64,000 nucleotides of DNA from an uncultured Anaerolineae bacterium (GTDB lineage Bacteria > Chloroflexota > Anaerolineae > J036 > Brachytrichaceae), in the NCBI GenBank assembly GCA_937959265.1, contig CALGMA010000044.1, positions 1-64,000 of the forward strand, in the 5' to 3' direction. Shown piece after piece: positions 7,912-16,745 of the stretch; position 1 is the stretch's first letter, and each line of letters opens with the position of its first letter. The notes beneath the pieces are model-generated. The model had not been told where the DNA came from, did not search any database, and saw only the letters and a program-made list of their open reading frames with translations. The translations under genes and the position numbers were made by a program.

Positions 7912-10900
7912 CTATGCGCGTTGTCGCTCACTATTATCCCTGTTCCGGCTGCGCGCACGCAACATCACCAGCGCCAGGCCGGCGCCCAGCAAGGCAAACA
8001 GCATCGCCATCAGCACAGCGCCGCTCCAATCCAATGCAGCCATCACCCAGTTCAGCCCCGGCGCGCCGAGCGCCGCCAGGGTATAGCTCAGCCAGCCGGC
8101 GACCCATACGCCCAACGCCACCCGCACCTTCGTGTGCAGATCGGGGACGCCGAACCCTCCCTGAGACAGGATGGTGAACACACCCACACTCACCGCTAGC
8201 AACCCGATCAGAGTGAGCAGGAAGCCGGCGAGGTTGGACCGTGCCGCAGAAGGCACACCACGCGGCGTGGGCGTTGGCAGCACTGCCGTCGCTTCGGGCG
8301 CCAGCGACTCGGCCGATACAGTTGCAGGCTGCGACAACTCGGCCGGTGGCGAGGTGGGAATCACCGTCTCCACCGAGACCTTGTCGGTCGCATTCACATT
8401 GATGGTATACGATGTAATCGCCTGATCGGCCTCGGCCCGGATCTCGAGCTTACCTTGCCGCTGCAACTCGATCATGGTCTCTGCAAACCCATCACGGGTG
8501 ATCGCCCTGTTGCCCGGCAGGCGCTGTTCGATGCGCTCGTCTGGATACGAGAGGATGAACTGCACCTCGGTGCCGTCAGGGACCAAACGCCCGTTCAGAT
8601 CGAAGATTGGTCCGGCCCGAACCCGCAGGCGATCACCGATCTTCAACTCAAGCGGCGCGGGCGTGCCTTCCACAGTAGCAGTGATTGGCTCGCTCCCAGC
8701 AGGCACAGCCACGAGCGGAATGACTTGATCGCGATTCGGCGCTGTTTGGACGATGAGCGAGTAACCCAGGCTGTTGATCGAGACCGGGGAATTGCCCGGC
8801 GCCGGGAACTCACCGAACACCGCGCGTAATGCCGCTTCGAGATAGGGCCGGCTGCGGCTGTAGACGCCGAAGTAGGCTGTAGTCCGGCTGATCTCGGTTG
8901 CGTCAAGATAGTACGGCGCACCTAGCGCGAATACGATCACGCGCTTGTCTTTGAGTATGTCGGCGCTCTGAGCAAGGAAGGTGCGCAGTGCGGCAGTCGA
9001 AGGCACGGCCGGGTTGGTGTCTATGACTGCGATGATGATCCAAGTCGCGCGCTCGATAGCAGATTGAATCTTGAGCGGCGGGCGATCGGGCGTCGCCGTC
9101 GGTTGCACCACCTCGCCGACGGCCGGACCGGTCGCTGTCGGCAAGAGCGGTGCACTGCCCGGCGTCGCCGCCAGCGCACTCGCCCGACGATTGTAGTCCG
9201 CCAGGTCGCCGAACGTGAATGAAGCAATGCGCGATGGATCCACCTGCTCGGTCTTGCGTGGGCCATACAGATCGAGCGCGATTTCCTCCAGCGCCGTGCG
9301 CGACACAGCGGGATAAGGCTCGCAACCTACGCACTCACGAATGGTGCGGTTGTCGGTGATGAAGACGATGTAATCGTTCTTTGTTGGCTGTGTCGGCAAG
9401 ACTGCTGGCAGGTCGCGCACGTTCGGCGAGAGCAGCGTGATGCTCTCCTTGGCCATCTTGGCAATCTTGGCAGCCGACTCGTCCTGCTCTTCCAACTGTT
9501 CGACTTCCTTCACCAGGACGTCGCTCAATTTGAACTGGCCCTTATACAGGCGCAGCTTCAGCGAAATGATGCGCATGAGCGATTCATCCACACGGGCGGC
9601 GAACGTCTTATCTTCCGAGTATTTGGTCTGGAAGAACGAGATGGTCTCGATGATGTTCGTCAACTGCTCCGGCCAGTCGTTGGTTAGCCCGAAGTTACCC
9701 AGCACCAGCACATCGTTGCCGGCCATGAACGCCTCCTGAGCGATGCGCCGGGCGTTGAACGACGTCTCGAGCGGGTCGTAGAAACGTCGCACACTGCGCA
9801 CGCCAAGCTGATCACTGAATGTCACACCGCCGCTGTTGCGCCAGGCTGCTGTCTCAGGCAGAGACATCAGAAATTGATACGCTTGCGGGTCGAAGCTGAC
9901 CGGCCGCGTGCTGGCACGAATGTTGCCCTGTAGGCCACGATACCGGATGTGAGATACCAGCAGCCCGTCTACCGTCGTATCTTTCGACGCTTCGCCCTTG
10001 AGCACGGCGAAGAACGGCGCCAACTCGATCAACCGGAGTTGCTCGATGGATTTCTGCACGGTGGGGATCTCTTCGCCCACGTTGCGGTCGGAGGAACCGA
10101 GGCCAGGGAAGTGTTTGCCCACAGCAGCCAGGCGGTTTTTGCCGCCGCTGTGCAGGCCGGCCACGAACGCTGCACCCATCTTCCCCACCCAGAATGGATC
10201 ACCGCCGAACACGTGCGTGCCTAGGTCACCCGGCGTGTTTGGGCGCGGAGTATCGGTGACGTCAAGTGTTGGCCCGAACAACACGTTGACGCCCAACTGC
10301 GCAAGTTCGCTGCCCAGGATCTCACCGATAGTCTGCGCAATGGCCGGCGTCCACGTCGCGCCGATAGCCATCTGGCTCGGGATCTGCGTCACTTCCTGGG
10401 TGATCTCACTCAACTCGGAACGCGTCGTCCAGTCCGCTTCCTGCAAGAGCGCAATGAATAGCGGGATAGCGGAAGCCGAGACCGTCACGTTCGCCATCGG
10501 CGTCATCGGCTCCTGCACGAACTCACTGATCGCCTCCGTGGCTAGCTCGTCGCTGAAGGCCAATTGCTGCAGCGCATTCGTCAAACGAATAATCTGCTGT
10601 GTGACCGGCGGATCGGCCTTGGCGTTGTCGAAGTTCCGATTCGCTGCCCGCAACTGCACACCGCCGATGTGATAGTCCGTGATGAGCCTGGCAATGTCGG
10701 ACGATGGCGAGACATCGTCGCCTGGGAAGCTGACGATGAAAAGCTGGCCAACGCGTTGCGCCAAAGTCATGCGGGCAATGATGGCTTTTGCCTCTTCGAG
10801 ATAGGGGATGGTCGGTGGCTGGGGATCCTGCGCCTGGACCGGCAACGGCGCAACCTGCAGCAAAAGACATCCCAGGCAGAGCAGACTGGCCAGCCAGCGC

Positions 10901-10935
10901 TGCACCAGGGATGGGTGAGTTCGAGCGTGGGACAT
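7912..10935 (-). CDS. Membrane-anchored glycoside hydrolase family 3 (NagZ-like) protein
   Basis: This 1007-residue exported protein begins with a signal peptide (hydrophobic core LLCLGCLLLQVAPLPVQAQ). A GH3 TIM-barrel follows (about residues 40-470) with the motifs KHFPGLG, VSHIRYRG and the nucleophile region GVTFSDQLGVRS. A Rossmann-like GH3 C-terminal domain and a beta-rich region come next, then a Pro/Thr-rich linker and three C-terminal membrane helices. GH3 members of this type cleave beta-N-acetylglucosaminides, for example muropeptides. The family signature is normally KHFPGHG with a D-x-H acid/base dyad; here the loop reads GLGSSDRN, so the usual histidine is absent and the acid/base must differ or activity may be altered. 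The protein is far longer than NagZ (about 340-640). Confidence 0.87.
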   Translation of the reverse strand: MSHARTHPSLVQRWLASLLCLGCLLLQVAPLPVQAQDPQPPTIPYLEEAKAIIARMTLAQRVGQLFIVSFPGDDVSPSSDIARLITDYHIGGVQLRAANRNFDNAKADPPVTQQIIRLTNALQQLAFSDELATEAISEFVQEPMTPMANVTVSASAIPLFIALLQEADWTTRSELSEITQEVTQIPSQMAIGATWTPAIAQTIGEILGSELAQLGVNVLFGPTLDVTDTPRPNTPGDLGTHVFGGDPFWVGKMGAAFVAGLHSGGKNRLAAVGKHFPGLGSSDRNVGEEIPTVQKSIEQLRLIELAPFFAVLKGEASKDTTVDGLLVSHIRYRGLQGNIRASTRPVSFDPQAYQFLMSLPETAAWRNSGGVTFSDQLGVRSVRRFYDPLETSFNARRIAQEAFMAGNDVLVLGNFGLTNDWPEQLTNIIETISFFQTKYSEDKTFAARVDESLMRIISLKLRLYKGQFKLSDVLVKEVEQLEEQDESAAKIAKMAKESITLLSPNVRDLPAVLPTQPTKNDYIVFITDNRTIRECVGCEPYPAVSRTALEEIALDLYGPRKTEQVDPSRIASFTFGDLADYNRRASALAATPGSAPLLPTATGPAVGEVVQPTATPDRPPLKIQSAIERATWIIIAVIDTNPAVPSTAALRTFLAQSADILKDKRVIVFALGAPYYLDATEISRTTAYFGVYSRSRPYLEAALRAVFGEFPAPGNSPVSINSLGYSLIVQTAPNRDQVIPLVAVPAGSEPITATVEGTPAPLELKIGDRLRVRAGPIFDLNGRLVPDGTEVQFILSYPDERIEQRLPGNRAITRDGFAETMIELQRQGKLEIRAEADQAITSYTINVNATDKVSVETVIPTSPPAELSQPATVSAESLAPEATAVLPTPTPRGVPSAARSNLAGFLLTLIGLLAVSVGVFTILSQGGFGVPDLHTKVRVALGVWVAGWLSYTLAALGAPGLNWVMAALDWSGAVLMAMLFALLGAGLALVMLRARSRNRDNSERQRA

Positions 10936-10976
10936 GATCTCAAACGACCCGGTTCCGAGGCCAGGTCAATACCGCC

Positions 10977-11233
10977 TCATGCGGGGGCGACGAAGCGCGC
11001 CCAAGCGTCAATGCCGCTATCCAGATTCACGACATCACCGAAGCCAAGCACTCACAGCACCTGGCAGGCCAATGCACTATGAATGCCACGATTGCACATA
11101 ATCACACAGCAAAAGCTTTACGGTCTAGCCTAGCCCGTGTGTAGATCTCACCGCGCGACATCAACAGCACGTCGTCCATGTGGGCGATTTCGAACGCCCA
11201 CGGCTCACGCAGCATGGCCGGGCTGTCTGCCTG
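10977..11233 (-). pseudogene. Decayed rhodanese-like sulfurtransferase gene
   Basis: Read leftward, one frame gives LREPWAFEIAHM and MSRGEIYTRARLDR, and a second frame gives VIMCNRGIHSALACQVL, then a stop, then VLGFGDVVNLDSGIDAW. These are consecutive rhodanese-domain blocks (D-V-R-E-P-x-E-F-x-x-A-H-I; the C-x-x-G active-site loop; L-G-F-x-x-V-x-N-L-x-G-G-I-x-A-W). At least one frameshift and one in-frame stop break it and the start is missing. The catalytic-loop cysteine is still present as CNRGIH. Confidence 0.75.
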
Positions 11234-11240
11234 TCACCGA

Positions 11241-11559
11241 ATCACACATGCCTCCAGCGAGATACTCCTTATGGCTTGCACGTCGCGCGATTATACGGTC
11301 AAGGGGAGACGGGTTACATCGCCTCCGCGCTCCGGCATCCGGACCTTGCCACCGATCTGATAGTCGTACTTCCGGCGAATTTGATCATCGCAACCGGCGC
11401 CTCGCAGGCGAACCGGCTATCGGGTGCATTCGGCTTACAGGGGCAAGGAGCTGTGAGACAACCGAACACAACAAGAGCTTATAGAATAGGTTTCTGTCGC
11501 CGACAACCTGGCGAGAGCGATACAAGCTGGCGAGAGCGCTACAAGGAAAGGAGTATTGG
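11241..11559. other. Intergenic stretch without a supported gene
   Basis: Between the rhodanese remnant and the next start codon I see no intact gene, tRNA or terminator. A plus-strand frame contains a patch (about 11320-11440) reading LIVVLPANLIIATGA that vaguely recalls flavoprotein nucleotide-binding sequence and may be another gene remnant, but this is too weak to call. Just before the next gene are two near copies of CTGGCGAGAGCG (about 11506-11535) and a strong AAAGGAG. Confidence 0.4.
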
Positions 11560-12039
11560 ATGGCATCCCGCGACGATTTCACAGATGCAGAATGGCAAGT
11601 GCTGGCCGCTGCGCCAGAGGCAGTGGGGTTGGCTGTGCTGGCAGCAGATCCGTTCGGCGCGGTCGAGGAGCGCACAGCGATGTTCGAGGCCTGGCGGCGA
11701 TCTGCAGAGCAGCCCTTCGCCGACAATCAGCTCGTGCTCACGCTCATTCGCAATCGCGACGCGTGGGGCGAGGAGATGCGGCTGCGCACAGCGCGAGAGG
11801 AGGCACTCTCCTCTCTGCCCCCGGACGAAACCAAGGCTTGGGCAGTCGAGCGGTGCCGGCAGGCCATGGCACTGCTGGAGGTGAAAGGCGCGCCCGAGGA
11901 TCGCGAAAGCTACGGGCGCTGGATCGTTTACCTGGCCGAGAATGTGGCCGAAGCAGTGCGAGGTCACGGAGGGCGCGTAGATCCTGCGGAACGCGCCGTT
12001 ATAGACGAGGTTGCAGCGGTGCTGAACGTGAAGCACTGA
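11560..12039 (+). CDS. Hypothetical helical protein
   Basis: I do not recognise this 159-residue protein. The ATG at 11560 has a good ribosome-binding site (AAGGAAAGGAG). The sequence is acidic, has no signal or membrane segment and appears all-helical; the C-terminal part (ENVAEAVR...DPAERAVIDEVAAVL) resembles small helical bundles such as TerB-like folds only in general character. It converges on dnaA with a 12-bp gap. Codon use and composition match the neighbours. Confidence 0.75.
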   Translation: MASRDDFTDAEWQVLAAAPEAVGLAVLAADPFGAVEERTAMFEAWRRSAEQPFADNQLVLTLIRNRDAWGEEMRLRTAREEALSSLPPDETKAWAVERCRQAMALLEVKGAPEDRESYGRWIVYLAENVAEAVRGHGGRVDPAERAVIDEVAAVLNVKH

Positions 12040-12051
12040 TGGGCGCCAGCC

Positions 12052-13428
12052 TCAAGCGGTGACGTTCAGATAGAGTTGTTCGCGCACGCTCATCACGTCG
12101 CGGCGCAGTTGCTCCTCAGTCTCCAGCCGATCTTTGATGCGCTCCACGCCATGGAGGATGGTGGTGTGATCGCGCCCACCGAGTAAGCCGCCGATCTCCG
12201 GCAGCGAGGCATCGGTCTCCTGGCGGATGAGGTACATTGCAATTTGGCGCGGCTGCACCAACTCTTTGTTCCGCGAAGGCGATACCATATCGGCCACCGA
12301 GATGTTGTAGAACTTAGCAACGGTCTCGATCACCTGAGAGGGGGTGATGTGCGCGCGACGGCCTACCAGGTCGGCCAGCGTATCGCGGGCGAACTGGATG
12401 GTGATCGGGCGGCCGGTCATCTCCGATGTGGCGAGCAGACGCGTGAGTGCGCCCTCCAGCTCACGCACGTTGCTCTGGATCTGCTTGGCGACGAACTCGA
12501 TCACGTCAGCAGGGATCGTGCACCCCATCTGAGCCACCTTGTGCTGCAGGATAGCCATGCGCGTCTCCAGGTCTGGCGGAGCGATGTCCACCATCAAGCC
12601 CCATTCGAACCGGCTGCGCAGACGATCCTCCAGCGTGACCATCATCTTGGGTGCTCGGTCGCTGGTGAGCACGATCTGTTTGTTTGCGCCATGCAGCGCG
12701 TTGAAGGTGTGGAAGAACTCTTCCTGCGTGGACTCTTTGCCGGCGATGAACTGCACATCGTCCATCAGCAACATGTCCACGTAGCGATAGCGGTTGCGGA
12801 ACGCTTCCTGCGAGTGCGAGCGGATGGCGCTGATCAGTTCGTTGGTGAAGGTCTCAGAGGTCACGTAACGGCAGACCAGACCACGCTGCTTGGCGCTGTT
12901 GCCGATGGCGTGCAGCAGGTGTGTCTTGCCCAGGCCCGAGCCGCCATACAGGAAGAGTGGGTTGTAGCGCTCGGCAGGCGCTTCGGCCACGGCCATGGCC
13001 GCGGCATGCGCCATGCGGTTGCCCGAGCCAACCACGAACGCTTCGAACGTGTAACGCTTTTGCAGCCCATCGGACGTCGCGCCATTGGTGTATCCCAGTG
13101 AGCGCGTAAGTTGGGCAGGCATCGCGCCATGTGCAGGAGACTCAACCTGACGCGGTGAATCCACCACCGGCTGATTGGCGTTCTGCGTCATGACGATGAG
13201 CGAGACATCCACGCTCCGGCCCATCCGTTCGCCCAGCATGCGCCGGATATCGCTGAGCTTGCGCTGCTCAATCCATTCTTTCGCATACCCGTTCGCCACC
13301 CCAATTACAAACTGCCCATCCTCGTATGTGATCAAACGGGCAGACTTCAGCCACGTCACGTAGCTGCTGCGGCCCATTCCGACCTCGATTTCGCCTAGCA
13401 CAGATCGCCATGCTTCTTCCGCTCTCAT
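12052..13428 (-). CDS. dnaA: Chromosomal replication initiator protein DnaA
   Basis: This 458-residue protein starts replication by binding DnaA boxes and opening the origin. Domain I (MRAEEAWRSVLGEIEVG) is followed by a short linker, the AAA+ domain with Walker A GGSGLGKTH and Walker B LLMDDVQF, and domain IV with the signature GGRDHTTILHG and its helix-turn-helix. An in-frame ATG at 13470 would add 14 unrelated residues, so 13428 with the GAGGGTGG site upstream is preferred. Unlike many bacteria there is no dnaN beside it; the divergent neighbour is a YceD-like gene. The intergenic region has DnaA-box matches. Confidence 0.97.
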   Translation of the reverse strand: MRAEEAWRSVLGEIEVGMGRSSYVTWLKSARLITYEDGQFVIGVANGYAKEWIEQRKLSDIRRMLGERMGRSVDVSLIVMTQNANQPVVDSPRQVESPAHGAMPAQLTRSLGYTNGATSDGLQKRYTFEAFVVGSGNRMAHAAAMAVAEAPAERYNPLFLYGGSGLGKTHLLHAIGNSAKQRGLVCRYVTSETFTNELISAIRSHSQEAFRNRYRYVDMLLMDDVQFIAGKESTQEEFFHTFNALHGANKQIVLTSDRAPKMMVTLEDRLRSRFEWGLMVDIAPPDLETRMAILQHKVAQMGCTIPADVIEFVAKQIQSNVRELEGALTRLLATSEMTGRPITIQFARDTLADLVGRRAHITPSQVIETVAKFYNISVADMVSPSRNKELVQPRQIAMYLIRQETDASLPEIGGLLGGRDHTTILHGVERIKDRLETEEQLRRDVMSVREQLYLNVTA

Positions 13429-13489
13429 CGTCCACCCTCGATGCGCTAGCTTATTTGTTCTCCGAGCCACAAGCCACAGGAGGTCGAAC

Positions 13490-13655
13490 TTCTGTGGACG
13501 ACGACTGTCACAAGTCGCCTGTAACGCGGGAACGCGATTCTATTCATCTCAACGGTCGAACACAAGACGTCGAGCTATCCCCAACCTTAAATTGCGAAGA
13601 AGTTTTAAGATATTTATGACCGTGTGTAAAAAGTGTATCCAAAATGTGCAAAACC
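13490..13655. other. Candidate replication origin / DnaA-binding region
   Basis: In the dnaA-yceD gap, two perfect matches to the relaxed reverse DnaA box TGTGNAWAA occur at 13623-13631 (TGTGTAAAA) and 13645-13653 (TGTGCAAAA), 22 bp apart and thus on the same helix face. A weaker TGTGGACGA lies at 13493-13501. Between them is the most AT-rich patch of the neighbourhood (about 13585-13620), which could be an unwinding element. This may be oriC or only a DnaA autoregulatory site. Confidence 0.45.
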
Positions 13656-13657
13656 TG

Positions 13658-13686
13658 TTGACTGCAACCCTGCTACCTGTTAGTAT
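13658..13686 (+). promoter_or_regulatory. Promoter of yceD-rpoD, leaderless type
   Basis: TTGACT (13658-13663), a 17-bp spacer and TAGTAT (13681-13686) form a good sigma70 promoter. The ATG of the next gene begins only 6 nt after the -10 box, so the transcript should begin at or next to the start codon. It lies 5 bp downstream of a DnaA-box match. Confidence 0.75.
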
Positions 13687-13692
13687 CATTTT

Positions 13693-14181
13693 ATGCGTTA
13701 CCGGCTTCACAAGTTGCTCTACGGGCCGGTTGGCAGCACGCAAGTCGAGCATCTTGAGCGTGGACCGACGAAGTTCGATGATGATTTGCAAGTTCCCTAC
13801 TTGCGCGGTGCGTTCGAATTCGTCCGCCTTAGCGATGTCGTATTACTACGCGGATCGGTCGAGACCGAAGTCCCCGTCCAATGCGTTCGTTCGCTCGAAG
13901 GCTTCAATTTATGTCTCAGCGTGCCTCTAGATGACATCCTCCTTGGCTTGCCACAGTACCCTCACTCCGACGCCGACCCTGATCGCCGGATCAGCGACGA
14001 TGGCTGGATAGATCTGACCGAGACCCTGCGCGAAGAGATCATCATGGCTATCCCCATCAATCCCATCCACCCCAAGTATGCCAGAGCGAGCACGGCCGAC
14101 CTACTGAGCGCACTGGACGAAAACGACCGGGATTGGCTGACCGTCCACCTGAGCAACTCTCAAGACTCGGGAGAACCGTAA
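13693..14181 (+). CDS. YceD/DUF177-family protein
   Basis: This 162-residue protein matches the DUF177 (YceD) pattern: LRGAFEFVRLSDVVLLRGSV, then VQCVRSLEGF in the place of the usual C-x-R-C-L segment, and finally DDGWIDLTETLREEIIMAIPINP, the highly typical I-D-L-x-E-x-x-x-E-x-x-x-x-x-x-P block. YceD proteins are linked to 23S rRNA accumulation and usually lie before rpmF and plsX. Here the gene instead abuts rpoD directly (TAA immediately followed by ATG), and most of the cysteines of the family are missing. It is preceded by a leaderless-type promoter and an origin-like region. Confidence 0.7.
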   Translation: MRYRLHKLLYGPVGSTQVEHLERGPTKFDDDLQVPYLRGAFEFVRLSDVVLLRGSVETEVPVQCVRSLEGFNLCLSVPLDDILLGLPQYPHSDADPDRRISDDGWIDLTETLREEIIMAIPINPIHPKYARASTADLLSALDENDRDWLTVHLSNSQDSGEP

Positions 14182-15390
14182 ATGACCCAGTTTGACGAAG
14201 ATCAAATCGTTGCCTCACTGTTGATCAAGGCTGAAACTCAAGGCTATGTCGTCACAGAAGATATTTTAGAACTACTCCCGGAGGGCGAGGACAACTATGA
14301 GCAGGTCGAACAGGTGATCAACCTGCTGGAAGAAGCAGGTGTGCTCGTGCAGGACCTCGTGGCGCAGGAGGAAGATGAGGGCGAGATCGCCAACCTGGAC
14401 GACGGTGACGACGGCGAGGGAGACGAGGAAGAGGAAGAAGAGGAACCCCCACCCGCCGTCGACGACGACCTGGCCGGCATCAGCGTAGACGACGGCATCG
14501 GCCTATACCTGCGCGAGATGACGCGGGTGCCGCTGCTCACCAACGAGGAAGAGGTTCGCCTGGCGCGCGCGATCGAGCGTAGTCGGGCAGCCGAGGCGCG
14601 CGTCAAGCTGCGCGGCGACCGACTCTCGCCCCGCGAACGCCACCAATACGAGAAGATCATCGAAGAGGGGCGCCAGGCCCGCGAGCACCTGATCAAGGCC
14701 AACACCCGCCTGGTCGTTAGCATCGCCAAGAAATACATGGGGCGCGGCGTGCCGTTCCTTGACCTGATCCAGGAAGGCAACCTCGGCCTGATGAAGTCGG
14801 TCGAAAAGTTCAATTACAAACTGGGCTTCCGCTTCTCCACTTACGCCACATGGTGGATCCGTCAGACCATCACGCGCGCCATCGCCGATCAGAGCCGCAC
14901 CATCCGGGTGCCGGTGCACATGAACGACCGCATTCGCCGGCTATACAAAGCCACGCGCGAGCTGGAGCAGGCGCTCGGCCGCCAACCTACGCCGGCCGAG
15001 GTCGCCCAAGAGCTGGGCGTGGACAGCGAGCAGGTCGAGTGGATGTTGAAAGTGTCGTGGCGGCCGCTGTCGCTGGAGCAGCCGATCGGCGAGGAAGAGG
15101 ACAACGAGTTCGGCTCGTTCGTCGAGGATGAGAACACCCCCTCCCCGGCTCAGACGGTCTATGAGGAGCTGCTGAAGACGAAGATCGAGGAAGTGCTGAG
15201 CACGCTCACCCCGCGCGAGCAGCGCATTTTACGCTTACGCTTCGGATTAGTGAACGGCAAGTGCTATACGTTGGAGGAAGTAGGACAGAAATTCGGCCTG
15301 ACCCGCGAGCGCATCCGGCAGATCGAGGCGCGCGCGCTGCGCCGGCTGCGCCACCCACGCCGTTCACGGCACTTGAAAGACTACTTGTGA
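14182..15390 (+). CDS. rpoD: Primary RNA polymerase sigma factor RpoD/SigA
   Basis: This 402-residue sigma70 has region 1.1 (residues 1-60), an Asp/Glu-rich linker (about 68-95), region 1.2 ([18 protein letters not shown]), region 2 with the -10-recognition segment [19 protein letters not shown], region 3, and region 4 with [15 protein letters not shown] and the helix-turn-helix [20 protein letters not shown]. Having all regions marks it as the housekeeping factor, which recognises TTGACA/TATAAT promoters like those in this window. It follows the YceD-like gene with no gap and ends in a strong bidirectional terminator. Confidence 0.97.
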   Translation: MTQFDEDQIVASLLIKAETQGYVVTEDILELLPEGEDNYEQVEQVINLLEEAGVLVQDLVAQEEDEGEIANLDDGDDGEGDEEEEEEEPPPAVDDDLAGISVDDGIGLYLREMTRVPLLTNEEEVRLARAIERSRAAEARVKLRGDRLSPRERHQYEKIIEEGRQAREHLIKANTRLVVSIAKKYMGRGVPFLDLIQEGNLGLMKSVEKFNYKLGFRFSTYATWWIRQTITRAIADQSRTIRVPVHMNDRIRRLYKATRELEQALGRQPTPAEVAQELGVDSEQVEWMLKVSWRPLSLEQPIGEEEDNEFGSFVEDENTPSPAQTVYEELLKTKIEEVLSTLTPREQRILRLRFGLVNGKCYTLEEVGQKFGLTRERIRQIEARALRRLRHPRRSRHLKDYL

Positions 15391-15394
15391 GCGA

Positions 15395-15431
15395 AAATAA
15401 ACCAGGCTTCTGCGAGAAGCCTGGTTTATTT
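15395..15431. terminator. Bidirectional intrinsic terminator between rpoD and the aminotransferase gene
   Basis: A perfect 17-bp stem (AAATAAACCAGGCTTCT and its complement) with a 3-nt loop GCG. A-tract and T-tract arms at both ends give a U-run in either direction, so it should stop the rightward rpoD transcript and the leftward aminotransferase transcript. Confidence 0.93.
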
Positions 15432-15446
15432 ATCTTGGAACAACCT

Positions 15447-16679
15447 TCAAGCGAACGCGAGCGCATCTTTCATCCGCCCGATCCCCTCTTTGATTTTGTC
15501 GAGACCCATGGCATAGCTCAGACGAGCGCAGCCGGGCGCGCCGAAGGCTTCGCCATGCACGATGCCGACTTTCACCGTATCGAGCAGATACATCGCCAGC
15601 GCTTCGCTGGAGTCACACGCGCGACCGTACTTTAGCGGCCGCCCCAGCACGCCGGTGAAATCCGGGAAGACGTAGAACGCGCCGTCGGGGGAGACGCAGT
15701 TCACGCCGGGGATTTCGTTCAGCGCGGCCACGATCCAATCGCGCCGCTCCTTGAACGCCGCCACCATCGCGGCGATTTCGGCCTCCAGGTCGCTCGTGTA
15801 GGCTGCCAGCGCTGCTGCCTGCGTGATGGAGGTGGGGTGCGAGTTGCTGTGGCTCTGGATCTTGAGCATGGCTTTGATGATCCATTCCGGCCCGACCGAG
15901 TAGCCCAGCCGCCAGCCGGTCATGGCATACGCCTTCGACAGCCCATTGATCACGACGGTGCGGTCGTACAGGTCAGGAGCAACGCGCAACCAGCGTGCGT
16001 AGGGCGGGTTGAACACGATGCGGTCGTATAGCTCATCGCTCAAGATGATGACGTCGTTCGTCCGTGCCCACGCTGCAATGTCCTTTAGCTCATCCTCGGT
16101 ATAAACCATGCCGGTGGGGTTCGACGGCGAGTTCAGCACGAAGATGCGCGTACGTGGCGTAGTGTAGCGCGCCAGCAATTCGCCGGTTACCTTGAACTGG
16201 TCGCGCACGGTGGTCGGCACGATCACCGGTGTCGCCTCAGCCAAGCGCACCTGCTCGACATAGCTCACCCAGTACGGCGCGGGGATCAACACTTCATCGC
16301 CGGCCTCACACAACGCCTGAAAGGCAAGGTAAAGCGACTCCTTGCCACCGGTGTGCGTAGCCACCTGGCTGGCCTTGTAGTCGAGGTCGGTGTTCTCTCG
16401 CTCTCGCGCGGCAATGGCTTCCTTGAGCGCAGCCATGCCGCCGGTCTCAGTGTAGCGGGTGAAGTTGTCCTGGATGGCTTTGATGGCGGCTTGCTTGATC
16501 AGCGCAGGCGTGGGGAAGTCAGGCTCGCCGGCGCCGAAACCGATGACCGGCTCGCCCGCGGCGCGCATTTGCTTGACGCGGCCCTCGACAGCCATCGTTG
16601 CCGAGGGTTGCACGGCCGCCGTGCGCGCGCTGACCCGCTGCATGGATTGCGTCGGCGCTTGTGTTCCATTCGTCGTCAT
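15447..16679 (-). CDS. Pyridoxal-phosphate aminotransferase class I/II (aspartate aminotransferase-like)
   Basis: This 410-residue cytoplasmic enzyme is of fold type I. Visible landmarks are GAGEPDFPTP near the N-terminus, NSPSNPTGMVY (the Asn of the cofactor site), ILSDELYDRI (Asp that holds the pyridine nitrogen) and the Schiff-base lysine in NGLSKAYAMTGWRLGY. These match the AspC/prephenate-aminotransferase subgroup (type Ib). Transamination of aspartate or aromatic precursors is the expected reaction; the exact substrate is not readable. The AAGGTGA before ATG 16679 supports the start. The next leftward gene upstream (PhyH) is only 66 bp away. Confidence 0.93.
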   Translation of the reverse strand: MTTNGTQAPTQSMQRVSARTAAVQPSATMAVEGRVKQMRAAGEPVIGFGAGEPDFPTPALIKQAAIKAIQDNFTRYTETGGMAALKEAIAARERENTDLDYKASQVATHTGGKESLYLAFQALCEAGDEVLIPAPYWVSYVEQVRLAEATPVIVPTTVRDQFKVTGELLARYTTPRTRIFVLNSPSNPTGMVYTEDELKDIAAWARTNDVIILSDELYDRIVFNPPYARWLRVAPDLYDRTVVINGLSKAYAMTGWRLGYSVGPEWIIKAMLKIQSHSNSHPTSITQAAALAAYTSDLEAEIAAMVAAFKERRDWIVAALNEIPGVNCVSPDGAFYVFPDFTGVLGRPLKYGRACDSSEALAMYLLDTVKVGIVHGEAFGAPGCARLSYAMGLDKIKEGIGRMKDALAFA

Positions 16680-16745
16680 AATATCACCTTGTTGTATCTG
16701 AGTCTGATTATCGTCGGTCCAGCCCGGCTGCTCACCAGCGCATCG

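Noticed and set aside
11320-11440. Flavoprotein-like fragment in the plus-strand frame
   Set aside because: Only a short V-L-P-A-N-L-I-I-A-T-G-A match; too little to separate from chance.
12244-13101. Plus-strand open frame of 285 codons opposite dnaA
   Set aside because: Low-complexity His/Gln/Val-rich sequence without any motif; it is the antisense of a confirmed gene.
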